A stretch of DNA of 9,181 bases from the NCBI GenBank assembly GCA_938003575.1, contig CALKYG010000252.1, forward strand, positions 1 to 9,181. The letters run 5' to 3'. Under the pieces are notes generated by a model, which ran no database searches, had not been told where the DNA came from, and saw only the letters and a program-made list of their open reading frames with translations. Positions 1-6,722 of this stretch are shown here, in pieces (the stretch's first letter is position 1; the number at the start of each line of letters is the position of its first letter). This stretch comes from an uncultured Alphaproteobacteria bacterium. GTDB lineage: Bacteria; Pseudomonadota; Alphaproteobacteria; Caulobacterales; Parvularculaceae. The position numbers and the translations under genes were made by a program.

Positions 1-19
1 GATCGTCCCCTGATTGAGA

Positions 20-742
20 TCAAGCGAGAGACAGGAAATCGGCAGCGGCGAGAAATTCCCGGCGCATCTTCGCCTCTCTTTCGCATGCTTCGGCGTCCCG
101 CCCCCATCGCTCGGCTTGAAACGCCTCGTCGACGCGCGACGCGTCAAAAAGCAAGCCGGGCGGGAATGCGTTGCGGACTAACGCGAGCGCGATAACAGCC
201 GAACCGGAAACCTCAGTCGCCGTCTTGGCGACGAGAAGCGTTTCCGGCGCAAAACGGTCCAAAATTCGGGCGGCTGTCATGATCGCGTCCTCCGGCTGTT
301 CGATGTAAGCGACGCCCGAACCCGTCAGCAATCGTACGCCCAGCGCTTGCGAAGCCCAATCGAGTATTGGATTCCAAGCAGCTTCCTGTCTTTCAACGAG
401 CGCGTCGGGCTCGGCCGCGCGATAACAAAGGAGATCCGCCTTCAGGAAAGAAATGACGGCCTTCCGCCATTCCGTCGAGCTGATCTCGCCGAGATCGGCG
501 ACGGTCATCGCCAATTGCGTCAACGGCATGTCGGCGAAATCGACATGATCGCCCTGCCGGCGCCATTCCTCGGCGATCGCGGACATCAAAGCGGCGGAGC
601 GGCCCTGCAATCTCTTTCCGCCGCGCGTCTTGGCAATTTTTCCGTCGAGCCTGACGACATGGACGCCGTCCTCCTCGCTCGCCGTCGCCGTCTTGTAGAA
701 CCGCTTCGGCAGGCGAACGGCGCCCTCGCCTTTCGCCGTCAT
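20..742 (-). CDS. ATP12-family F1-ATPase assembly chaperone
   Basis: A 240-residue protein of the ATP12 family. In mitochondria, Atp12 binds the F1 alpha subunit and prevents its aggregation before F1 assembly; alphaproteobacterial homologues are presumed to do the same in the cytoplasm. Seen in the sequence: an N-terminal RFYK motif (residues 14-17), LDGK-KTRGGK (32-43), EEWRRQGDHVDF (58-69) followed by MPLTQLAMTVAD (72-83), then DLLCYRA (103-109), and a Q-AAWNPILDWA stretch (119-130) with GSGVAYIEQP (141-150). These blocks and the length fit the family over its whole extent. An in-frame start 24 codons upstream is possible, but ATG 742 is preferred: it shares an ATGA with the rluC stop, begins just before the conserved region, and has AGGAAG (751-756) eight bases upstream. 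It is the last gene visible in the five-gene block; only 19 bases of the window lie beyond its stop. Confidence 0.93.
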   Translation of the reverse strand: MTAKGEGAVRLPKRFYKTATASEEDGVHVVRLDGKIAKTRGGKRLQGRSAALMSAIAEEWRRQGDHVDFADMPLTQLAMTVADLGEISSTEWRKAVISFLKADLLCYRAAEPDALVERQEAAWNPILDWASQALGVRLLTGSGVAYIEQPEDAIMTAARILDRFAPETLLVAKTATEVSGSAVIALALVRNAFPPGLLFDASRVDEAFQAERWGRDAEACEREAKMRREFLAAADFLSLA

Positions 743-1737
743 CTCTTCGACTTCCTGTATGACAGGTTCGGCCACACAACCTCGGCTTCCGCATCGAATC
801 CGAACAGATCCCACGTTTCTTTCATGCGGCCCGTCAACGGCGCAGTCAGCGTGATGACTCTGCTATTGTCAGGATGCGGAAAGGTCATCTCCCGGCAAAA
901 GAGCTGCAACCCTTCGGGCGCACCCTCGATCACGGCGGCGCTCCCGCCATATTTCCGATCGCCGACGATAGGGGTTCCCATCGCCGCGCAATGGACGCGC
1001 AATTGATGTGTGCGCCCAGTCACCGGTTTTAGGGCGAGGAAAGACGCCGGCCCTGCGCTGTCCAGCACCATATAGTCGGTAATCGCCTTCTTGGCGTTTT
1101 CTTCGTCCGCCGGCGCCATGCGTTCCTGGTCCTTGCCGCCGACACGGATCATTTTCTTCGCAATCGGCAACTGGATCGTTCCCTTGCGAATCTCAGGAGT
1201 TCCCACGCACAGCGCCCAATAAGTCTTAATGACATCATGGCCTGCGAACGACCTGCCCAGCTTCGCGGCCGCTATCCGCGTCTTTGCAAGCACCAAAAGC
1301 CCGCCAGTGTCCTGATCGAGACGATGAACAAGACGGGGCCGCTCTCCGTCCTTCTCAAGAGCGGCAAGCATGCCGTCGATATGACGCGTCGTTTTTGCGC
1401 CGCCCTGAACAGCCAGCCCGAAGGGTTTGTTCAGCGCAAGAATTGCGTCATCTTCATAAATCGTCAGCTTCCGGAGAAATTCCGCGTCTTCTTTTTTCAG
1501 CCGGAACTCACTCTTTGGCGCCGCCGCTTTTTCGTCGATAGGCGGAATGCGGATCATCTCGCCCGCCTCTACGCGGCGATTGGCCTTCACGCGCCCGCCA
1601 TTCACCCGAATTTGTCCGGTCCGCAGAAGCTTCTCAAGAGCGCCGTGCTTCAGCCCGGGATAATAAGTCTTGAACCACCGGTCGAGCCGGAGACCGTCAT
1701 CCTTCTCGACAACGATCCTGGCCTCAACACCGCTCAT
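739..1737 (-). CDS. rluC: RluC/RluA-family 23S rRNA pseudouridine synthase
   Basis: A 332-residue RNA pseudouridine synthase of the RluA superfamily, most like RluC, which isomerises uridines in 23S rRNA (955, 2504 and 2580 in E. coli). An S4 RNA-binding domain occupies about residues 17-65 (RLDRWFKTYYPGLKHGALEK and following). The catalytic domain starts near residue 92 with YEDDAILALNKPFGLAVQGG. The catalytic motif is VHRLDQDTGGLLVLAKT (137-153), with Asp141 as the nucleophile; the family usually has TSG or TAG where this protein has TGG. The substrate-site block PVTGRTHQLRVHCAAMGTPI (238-257) and GDRKYG (259-264) follow. ATG 1737 overlaps the crcB stop (ATGA), and the stop overlaps the atp12 start (ATGA). 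No Shine-Dalgarno sequence is obvious upstream, which fits initiation by ribosomes that have just finished crcB. RluC rather than RluD is inferred from sequence resemblance and the alphaproteobacterial neighbourhood. Confidence 0.93.
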   Translation of the reverse strand: MSGVEARIVVEKDDGLRLDRWFKTYYPGLKHGALEKLLRTGQIRVNGGRVKANRRVEAGEMIRIPPIDEKAAAPKSEFRLKKEDAEFLRKLTIYEDDAILALNKPFGLAVQGGAKTTRHIDGMLAALEKDGERPRLVHRLDQDTGGLLVLAKTRIAAAKLGRSFAGHDVIKTYWALCVGTPEIRKGTIQLPIAKKMIRVGGKDQERMAPADEENAKKAITDYMVLDSAGPASFLALKPVTGRTHQLRVHCAAMGTPIVGDRKYGGSAAVIEGAPEGLQLFCREMTFPHPDNSRVITLTAPLTGRMKETWDLFGFDAEAEVVWPNLSYRKSKR

Positions 1738-2120
1738 GACAGCACGCGCCCGGCGACCAGACCCGCAGCAAGCCCAGCGATGGAAAGTACGACGGAAGCG
1801 ACGACATAGGTGCCGGCGACGGTCAGCGACTTGTCGCGATAGAGCGTCACCGCATCAAGCGCGAAAGTCGAAAAAGTCGTGAACCCGCCGAGAACGCCCG
1901 TCGCAATGAACGCGCGGAGCGCCGGCGAATGGGGCTCGCGCGCGACCAGCCACGCGATGAACAACCCCATCGCCGTCGACCCGATCAGGTTCGCGGAAAG
2001 CGTGCCCCATGGGAAATTCGGACCAAGCAGCCGCAGCGAAATCGCACCGACGCCGTGGCGCGCCATCGCGCCGATAGCGCCGCCGGCGCCGATAGCCAGC
2101 CACAAACCGGTGCCGCTCAT
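1734..2120 (-). CDS. crcB: CrcB/Fluc fluoride ion channel
   Basis: A 128-residue inner-membrane protein of the CrcB/Fluc family, which forms dual-topology homodimeric channels that let fluoride leave the cytoplasm. Family signatures are present in order: GGAIGAMAR (residues 13-21), PWGTLSANLIGS (37-48) with the conserved pore Asn (Asn44), and GVLGGFTTFSTFALD (75-89), the FTTFSTF block lining the fluoride path and central Na+ site. Four hydrophobic segments are visible, near residues 5-22, 42-60, 70-92 and 100-124. The reading frame is open 11 codons further upstream, but ATG 2120 is chosen because it forms ATGA with the preceding stop, begins just before the first conserved membrane segment, and has GGAAG (2125-2129) four bases ahead. 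It is a single-gene Fluc, so one polypeptide would build the dimer. No fluoride riboswitch can precede it directly, because it sits inside the operon. Confidence 0.95.
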   Translation of the reverse strand: MSGTGLWLAIGAGGAIGAMARHGVGAISLRLLGPNFPWGTLSANLIGSTAMGLFIAWLVAREPHSPALRAFIATGVLGGFTTFSTFALDAVTLYRDKSLTVAGTYVVASVVLSIAGLAAGLVAGRVLS

Positions 2121-2890
2121 CGTACTTCCATTTTTTTCTCGAACGGGGCGCACAATAGCCCGGAAAGGGATTTGTCTTCAACGCCTTGAAGGCCGATTTT
2201 CATGTCCGGAGTCCGGCGGGTCGGGCTGCGTGTTCCGAATACCCGGTCCCATACGCTGAGGATCGCCGCATAGTTCGAGTTTGTATCCGCCGGAACGGCA
2301 TGGTGATGCACCCAGTGGATTGACGGCGTAACGATGATCGACGCCGCCGCCTTTTCGATCGTTCGCGGAAGCCGGACATTGGAATGGTGAAAGAAGGAGG
2401 CCGCCAGAAGCGCCGTCTCGAAAATTACGACGTGTGAAAACGGGATAGCCAGAAGCGCAATCGGCGCCATCCTCAAAACGGCTGAAAGCGCAACCTCGCC
2501 CGGGTGAAACCGAACCGCAGATGTCGTATCGAGATGTTCGTCTAGGTGGTGCACGCGGTGGAGACGCCGCATTGGCGCTATCTCATGATAAGCGCGGTGA
2601 ACCCAATAGGCCCAAAAATCCAGAACGATCAGATCAGCGAGCAGAGTCAGTCCGTCAAACTGGCGCGGCCGGCTCCATAACGGGTGTTCGGCGGCGAGGC
2701 TTGTCAAAGGAAGGACTATTGACGGCGAGAGCGCAGTCAACAGCAGCCATAGCCCGGCGTTTCTTAAAAGACGCGACTTTCCACGCGGCGCAAGAGCCGC
2801 CGGCGCCAGCCGCTCCGCAATGAATAGCGCGGCGAAAACCGCGCCGCCTATCCACGCCTTGTTCGCAATGATGGCGTCAGCCAGCATCAT
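2117..2890 (-). CDS. Sterol desaturase / fatty acid hydroxylase superfamily membrane protein
   Basis: A 257-residue integral membrane di-iron oxidase of the sterol desaturase/fatty acid hydroxylase superfamily. The histidine clusters that ligate the two irons are intact: HRAYH (98-102), HRVHH (111-115), the family-typical RFHP (127-130), FHH (167-169) and HWVHHH (192-197). Hydrophobic segments lie near residues 11-30, 45-66, 81-97 and 132-165. The family hydroxylates or desaturates sterols, fatty acids, sphingolipids, carotenoids or alkylglycerols; the substrate here cannot be read from sequence. Two ATGs stand in tandem: the first (2890) shares ATGA with the rarA stop, the second (2887) shares one base with it (TGATG). 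AAGGA (2891-2895) abuts the first ATG and lies three bases from the second, so the true start is uncertain by one codon. It lies between rarA and crcB in a tightly coupled block of housekeeping genes, a position I do not recall as usual for this family. Confidence 0.9.
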   Translation of the reverse strand: MMLADAIIANKAWIGGAVFAALFIAERLAPAALAPRGKSRLLRNAGLWLLLTALSPSIVLPLTSLAAEHPLWSRPRQFDGLTLLADLIVLDFWAYWVHRAYHEIAPMRRLHRVHHLDEHLDTTSAVRFHPGEVALSAVLRMAPIALLAIPFSHVVIFETALLAASFFHHSNVRLPRTIEKAAASIIVTPSIHWVHHHAVPADTNSNYAAILSVWDRVFGTRSPTRRTPDMKIGLQGVEDKSLSGLLCAPFEKKMEVR

Positions 2891-4200
2891 TCCTTGTTCG
2901 GCTCACGCGGACGGCGGCGCTTCTCCCAATAGTCGAGCCGCTTCAATATTTCGCGCTCGAAACCGGTCTCGCGCGGCTCATAAAACTTGATGCGCTCCAT
3001 AGCCGGCGGAAAATAGTCGAGACCTGCGAATGCGTCTTCCGCATCATGGTCGTATTCATAGCCCTTGTGATAGCCAAGATCTTTCATCAGTCCGGTCGGC
3101 GCATTCATTGCATGCAACGGCGGCGCCGGAGACCCTTGTTCCCGCGCCGCCGTCTTCGCCTTGTGAAATGCGACATAGGACCGGTTCGATTTCGGCGCCG
3201 TCGCCAGATAGGATACGAGCTGGCCAATCGCGATTTCGCCCTCCGGCTGACCAAGCGCCTCAAAGGCGTCTCGCGCGGCGATGGCGAGCGGCAGCGCCTG
3301 CGGATCGGCGTTGCCTATATCCTCCGACGCAATGACGATTAGACGGCGCAACACGAAACGCGGGTCCTCGCCGCCGACGATCATCCGCGCCGCCCAGTAC
3401 AATGCGGCGTCGGCGTCGGAACCGCGGATGGATTTTTGCAGTGCGCTTGCGAGGTTGTAATGGGACTCCCGTCCCTTGTCGTAGACAGGCGCCCTGCGCT
3501 GAACGACCTTGGCAAGAGCTGCCGCATCAAACGGAACGGCGGCGTCATGCGAGAATATTTCTTCCGCCAGACCGAGCGCAAACCGGCCGTCTCCATCGGC
3601 CATCGCAATCAAAGCCGCTCTTGCATCGTCCGTCACCGGAAGACTCCGGCCTACAAGGCTTTCGGCCCTCGCCAGCAGCTTTTCTATCGCCGCAGCTCCG
3701 AGCCTGTTCAGCGTGAACACCTGCGCCCGCGACAGGAGCGCCGGGTTCAGTTCAAATGAAGGATTTTCCGTCGTTGCGCCGACGAGCGTGATGAGGCCTG
3801 TTTCAAGATGAGGAAGAAAGCCGTCCTGTTGCGTGCGGTTGAAGCGATGAATCTCGTCGACGAAGAGGAGCGTGCCGCGCCCCATGCGCCGGCGCTCCGC
3901 CGCCTTGTCGAACACCTTGCGCAGGTCGGCGACCCCGGAAAACACGGCCGAAACCTGCTCGAATTCTAGAGTCGTTTCTTTCGCAAGAAGCCGGGCGATC
4001 GTCGTCTTTCCGACGCCGGGCGGCCCCCAGAGGATGATCGAGGACAGCCGCTTGTTATCGGCCATGCGACGCAATGGCGCGCCTCTGCCGAGCAGGTGAT
4101 CCTGTCCTTCAACCTCGTCCAGCGACTGCGGGCGAAGCCGGTCCGCAAGCGGCCGCGGCGCATCCTTGTCCAGACCAGCCGCTTCAAAGAGTGTGCTCAT
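2887..4200 (-). CDS. rarA: Replication-associated recombination protein A (MgsA/WRNIP1-type AAA+ ATPase)
   Basis: A 437-residue AAA+ ATPase of the RarA/MgsA/WRNIP1 family, a clamp-loader relative that acts at stalled replication forks with SSB. Conserved elements: PLADRLRPQSLDEVEGQDHL (residues 17-36), Walker A GPPGVGKTT (59-67), Walker B LLFVDEIHRF (111-120), sensor 1 GATTENPSF (141-149) and LLSRAQVF with the arginine finger (155-162). The C-terminal tetramerisation half carries SIRGSDADAALYWAARMI and NAPTGLMKDLGYHKGYEYDH, both diagnostic for RarA. ATG 4200 is chosen. Two other starts in frame (TTG 4218, ATG 4209) add only six or three residues with no family resemblance. No strong Shine-Dalgarno is seen before any of them; GGCGG lies close to ATG 4200. 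It heads the five-gene minus-strand block, so the block's promoter should lie in the 81 bp shared with the divergent GST gene or inside that gene. Confidence 0.95.
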   Translation of the reverse strand: MSTLFEAAGLDKDAPRPLADRLRPQSLDEVEGQDHLLGRGAPLRRMADNKRLSSIILWGPPGVGKTTIARLLAKETTLEFEQVSAVFSGVADLRKVFDKAAERRRMGRGTLLFVDEIHRFNRTQQDGFLPHLETGLITLVGATTENPSFELNPALLSRAQVFTLNRLGAAAIEKLLARAESLVGRSLPVTDDARAALIAMADGDGRFALGLAEEIFSHDAAVPFDAAALAKVVQRRAPVYDKGRESHYNLASALQKSIRGSDADAALYWAARMIVGGEDPRFVLRRLIVIASEDIGNADPQALPLAIAARDAFEALGQPEGEIAIGQLVSYLATAPKSNRSYVAFHKAKTAAREQGSPAPPLHAMNAPTGLMKDLGYHKGYEYDHDAEDAFAGLDYFPPAMERIKFYEPRETGFEREILKRLDYWEKRRRPREPNKE

Positions 4201-4281
4201 AACCGCCATTGCCCGCAAGAATCGGAATGCGTTGAAGGCGCAAACGGGCCATACCGCATCGCCGCCTCAGAGGAACCCGCC
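4201..4281. other. Divergent intergenic region between rarA and the GST gene
   Basis: This 81-bp gap separates two divergent genes and should contain promoters for both the five-gene block and the GST gene. I see no convincing pair of -35/-10 boxes on either strand: TTGAAG at 4232-4237 on the plus strand has no good -10 at a suitable distance. No operator-like palindrome stands out. Confidence 0.4.
4269..4274 (+). promoter_or_regulatory. Ribosome binding site of the GST gene
   Basis: AGAGGA lies seven bases before ATG 4282. It decides the start of the GST gene, since the frame stays open upstream to about 4096, overlapping rarA. Confidence 0.7.
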
Positions 4282-4908
4282 ATGCTGATCCTGCACGACT
4301 ATCTCCCTTCGCAGAACGGATGGAAGGTCCGTACGCTCCTGGAACTGCTTTCAATACCATACAGGATCGAGCCCGTGGCTATTTTCAGCGGAAAGCAGCG
4401 ATCTGACGCCTTCCTGACGAAGAATCCGGCCGGAGCGGTTCCGGTTCTCGAGCTGGACGACGGCCGGACGATAGCGGAGTCGAACGCCATCTTGTTCTAT
4501 CTCGCCGAGGGAACGCCGTATTTGCCGGAAGATCCCTATTCGCGCGCCAAGATTCTTCAATGGATGTTTTTCGAACAATATTATGTCGAGCCGACGATCG
4601 GCAGCCTGCGCTTTTGGACCCTGACCGGAAGGCTCGATATGAACGCCGCTCTCGCGCCGGGAAAGCGCGAAGGCGGATATAGAGCGCTTCGCGCGCTGGA
4701 TTCAGCGCTCGGCGGCCAGGATTTCCTGGTCTCAGGCCATCTGACGATCGCCGATATTTCAATCTACGCCTACGGAAATCTGGCTGGAGACGCCGGTTTT
4801 GCGCTTGATGATTTTCCCTCTGTCGTTGCGTATTTTTCAAGAGTGACGCAGGCGCTCGGGGACGCGCCGCCCGTGCACGCATACGGCCCGGAAGCGACGT
4901 TGAAGTGA
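4282..4908 (+). CDS. Glutathione S-transferase family protein
   Basis: A 208-residue cytosolic glutathione S-transferase fold protein. The N-terminal thioredoxin-like domain (about 1-80) has the putative catalytic Ser10 in LPSQNGWKVRTLLELL (8-23), the cis-proline motif NPAGAVPVLELDDG (48-61) and the glutathione-binding Glu66-Ser67 of AESNAILFYL. The all-helical C-terminal domain (about 88-205) includes YYVEPTIGSLRFWTLTGR and the N-capping motif LTIADISIYAY (154-164). The family conjugates glutathione to electrophiles or reduces disulfides and peroxides; the substrate is unknown. Related bacterial proteins often have NCYKVR where this one has NGWKVR, so no cysteine-type active site is present. 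ATG 4282 is preferred for its ribosome binding site and because the protein then begins exactly at the first strand of the fold. It is the only plus-strand gene here, convergent with the protease gene (39 bp apart) and divergent from rarA. Confidence 0.92.
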   Translation: MLILHDYLPSQNGWKVRTLLELLSIPYRIEPVAIFSGKQRSDAFLTKNPAGAVPVLELDDGRTIAESNAILFYLAEGTPYLPEDPYSRAKILQWMFFEQYYVEPTIGSLRFWTLTGRLDMNAALAPGKREGGYRALRALDSALGGQDFLVSGHLTIADISIYAYGNLAGDAGFALDDFPSVVAYFSRVTQALGDAPPVHAYGPEATLK

Positions 4909-4911
4909 GGC

Positions 4912-4939
4912 CGCTGCAGCGATCATGCGCGGTCCGCGC
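4912..4939. other. Two small palindromes in the convergent gap between GST and degQ-like genes
   Basis: The 39-bp gap between two converging genes holds a perfect 10-base palindrome CGCTGCAGCG (4912-4921) and a potential hairpin with a five-base stem and three-base loop, GCGCG-GTC-CGCGC (4927-4939). Neither is followed by a T run on either strand, so these are not canonical intrinsic terminators. They might still stall transcripts from both sides, or they might be chance in GC-rich DNA. Confidence 0.3.
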
Positions 4940-4947
4940 TGAATGCG

Positions 4948-6369
4948 CTATCTCCCCACGCGCCAGGCGACGATGCGATCGCCGCGATCGATGTCGATAG
5001 TCCATCCGGTCATCGGCTTTGTAATTTCGCGCTGGAGCTCAGCGGCGGAATTCACCTTGACTCCGTTTACCGAAAGAATGCGAAAACCGCGGCGCAGACG
5101 CGACCGGTAGGCGAAGCTTCCTTGAGAGACGTCCGTTACGACGACGCCCGCCAGCAGCGGATTGAGCCCGATTTCCTCATTGAATCGCGGCGAAAGATTA
5201 GCGACTGTCACGCCGTTGAGCGGATGATTTCCGGTCAAGGTCCGCTCGTCGCGCGCCGGCGTTTCGGGTGGAAGCGAGAAAATCATTTCGCCGGTCAATT
5301 TCTGTCCGTCCCGCACGTATTCGATCTTCGCCCGGTCGCCCGGATTCTGCACGCCAACCCGATAGCGCAGCGTTTCCGAATCGAACACCGGCTGGCCGTC
5401 TATCGAAATGACGACATCGCCGGATTTGACGCCCGCTTTCGCCAGCGGTCCTTGCGGATAGATGTCGCCGACAATCGCGCCGATCGGCCGGTCGAGTTTC
5501 AAAACCTTGGCGAGATCGGACGTGACCGTCTCGGTCGAAGCGCCGACCCATGGCCGCATCAGCGCAACGCCCTTGGTCGCCGTTGCGATTACCTGCTGCA
5601 CCAGCCGCGCGGGGATAGCGAAGCCGATCCCGTTGGATCCGCCGGAGCGAGAATAGATCGCCGTATTGACGCCGAGCACCTTTCCGTCGATGTCGATGAG
5701 CGCGCCGCCGGAATTTCCCGGATTAATGGCGGCGTCAGTCTGGATGAAGAACGAGAAATCGTTGATTGAGACAGCCGTGCGTGCGAGCGCCGAGATAATT
5801 CCGCTTGTCACCGTCTGACCAACGCCAAATGGATTGCCGATCGCTAGCACGATGTCGCCGACTTCCGCCGCATCGGAATTGGCGAATTCGAGAAACGGCA
5901 GCGGCTCACCCGCATCGATACGGAGAACAGCGAGATCCGACTGCGGGTCCGACTGCAGCACGCGCGCGGCGAATTCGCGGCGGTCGGAGAGCACGACCTT
6001 GATCTCGGTCATCCCCTCGATGACGTGATTGTTGGTGACGATGACCCCGTCGCGGCTGACAATGACCCCGGAGCCGAGTGAATTCTGCTGTTGCGGGCCG
6101 ACGCCGAAAAAGCGGTCAAAAAAAGGATCGCCCGTGGTGCGATTGACGACACGGCTCGTATAAATGTTGACGACTGCCGGCGCGGCCCTCTCGACGATCG
6201 GCGCAAACGACATCTTGATATCGGCCATTGTCGCCGGAGGCTGTCGCGTAGCCGATGTAATCGCCTCGCCCTTCATTTCCGTCATCGGCGGACGCACTGT
6301 CGTCGGCGCCTGGGCGAGACCGGGCTGGGCGACGAGCGCCGCGAAAAGAACAACGAATACCTGACGCAT
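4948..6369 (-). CDS. Periplasmic DegQ/HtrA-family serine protease with two PDZ domains
   Basis: A 473-residue secreted serine protease/chaperone of the HtrA (DegP/DegQ) family, acting on misfolded envelope proteins in the periplasm. The start gives a signal peptide, MRQVFVVLFAALVAQPGLAQ, with a likely cleavage after GLA. The trypsin-like domain (about 50-265) has the complete triad: His115 in VTNNHVIEG, Asp145 in SDLAVLRID and Ser220 in NPGNSGGALID. PDZ1 covers about 272-367 (RPWVGASTETV to FSLPPE), PDZ2 about 383-471. The length fits DegQ rather than the three-PDZ or single-PDZ types. The frame is open 18 codons upstream, but ATG 6369 starts the signal peptide and follows GGAAGG at a spacing of eight. 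The leader of up to 353 bp suggests its own promoter. In relatives a protease of this kind is often next to rarA; here the GST gene lies between them on the other strand. Confidence 0.93.
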   Translation of the reverse strand: MRQVFVVLFAALVAQPGLAQAPTTVRPPMTEMKGEAITSATRQPPATMADIKMSFAPIVERAAPAVVNIYTSRVVNRTTGDPFFDRFFGVGPQQQNSLGSGVIVSRDGVIVTNNHVIEGMTEIKVVLSDRREFAARVLQSDPQSDLAVLRIDAGEPLPFLEFANSDAAEVGDIVLAIGNPFGVGQTVTSGIISALARTAVSINDFSFFIQTDAAINPGNSGGALIDIDGKVLGVNTAIYSRSGGSNGIGFAIPARLVQQVIATATKGVALMRPWVGASTETVTSDLAKVLKLDRPIGAIVGDIYPQGPLAKAGVKSGDVVISIDGQPVFDSETLRYRVGVQNPGDRAKIEYVRDGQKLTGEMIFSLPPETPARDERTLTGNHPLNGVTVANLSPRFNEEIGLNPLLAGVVVTDVSQGSFAYRSRLRRGFRILSVNGVKVNSAAELQREITKPMTGWTIDIDRGDRIVAWRVGR

Positions 6370-6377
6370 CTGCAAAA

Positions 6378-6383
6378 CCTTCC
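6378..6383 (-). promoter_or_regulatory. Ribosome binding site of the degQ-like protease gene
   Basis: GGAAGG on the minus strand lies eight bases before ATG 6369. It supports that start over the upstream in-frame codon at 6423, which would bury the signal peptide behind 18 charged and mixed residues. Confidence 0.75.
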
Positions 6384-6446
6384 AGATCACACGCACTTCG
6401 GCGCCTTGTCGCGCTCGCAGCAAGCCTAATTGACTGACTATGCGGC

Positions 6447-6470
6447 ATTTTAGCGGCGAGCGCTCGTCAA
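6447..6470 (-). promoter_or_regulatory. Candidate promoter/operator of the degQ-like gene (weak)
   Basis: Reading the minus strand, TTGACG (6465-6470) is followed by a perfect palindrome CGAGCGCTCG and then TAAAAT (6447-6452), about 75 bases before the protease start. The two hexamers look like -35 and -10 boxes, but the 12-base gap is too short for a sigma70 promoter, so at most one of them can be used as such. The palindrome could be an operator. This is a guess from proximity only. Confidence 0.2.
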
Positions 6471-6722
6471 CGGAACCCGCTTTAGCGCAGATTTCGGCCC
6501 AGTCGCCCTGACGTGAATGCGATCGCGTGCGCAGACATCATCGCGCATGACGCTGTCAGGACCGCCGGCGCAGCCGGGGGGCGTCCGGCGCAGACGGCGA
6601 CATGCCTCCTTTGGTCCCAACCCCGCAATCCAAAGCGCACGAACCATCTTCCGCCTGTTCGCCAGCACGATCAGCCAGGCGGCAAATCGAAACAGACGAT
6701 TATCGTATGCCGGGTGCGGCGC

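Larger units (their letters stand above)
6370..6722. other. 353-bp region without a supported gene: degQ leader and yceI downstream region
   Basis: Open frames of up to about 160 codons cross this region, but none resembles a known protein, and the longest plus-strand ones simply continue as antisense of the YceI gene. Visible elements are a perfect 10-base palindrome CGAGCGCTCG (6457-6466), a TAAAAT hexamer on the minus strand (6447-6452), and an imperfect 13-base direct repeat, CCGGCGCAG-C/A-CGG, at 6565-6577 and 6585-6597, exactly 20 bases apart. A promoter for the protease gene is expected here. No intrinsic terminator with a T run is seen after the YceI gene. Confidence 0.5.

Noticed and set aside
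347..1006. 219-codon open frame on the plus strand
   Set aside because: It lies opposite the atp12 and rluC genes, both of which have clear family motifs; its translation resembles nothing and is rich in Arg, as expected of a GC-rich antisense frame.
2121..2300. Fluoride (crcB) riboswitch before crcB
   Set aside because: crcB is joined to the preceding gene by ATGA, so the upstream bases are coding sequence of the oxidase; no separate leader exists there.
4096..4281. N-terminal extension of the GST frame
   Set aside because: It would overlap the rarA start region and adds residues unlike any GST; ATG 4282 has a good ribosome binding site and starts at the fold.
4385..5005. 206-codon open frame on the minus strand
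   Set aside because: Antisense to the GST gene and overlapping the protease 3' end; Arg/Ser-rich translation without family resemblance.
5122..5769. 215-codon open frame on the plus strand
   Set aside because: It is antisense to the protease and PDZ domains of the degQ-like gene; no recognisable domain, no ribosome binding site of note.
6450..6668. 72-codon minus-strand frame in the 353-bp gap
   Set aside because: No recognisable motif and no good ribosome binding site; it could be a small gene, but nothing supports it.
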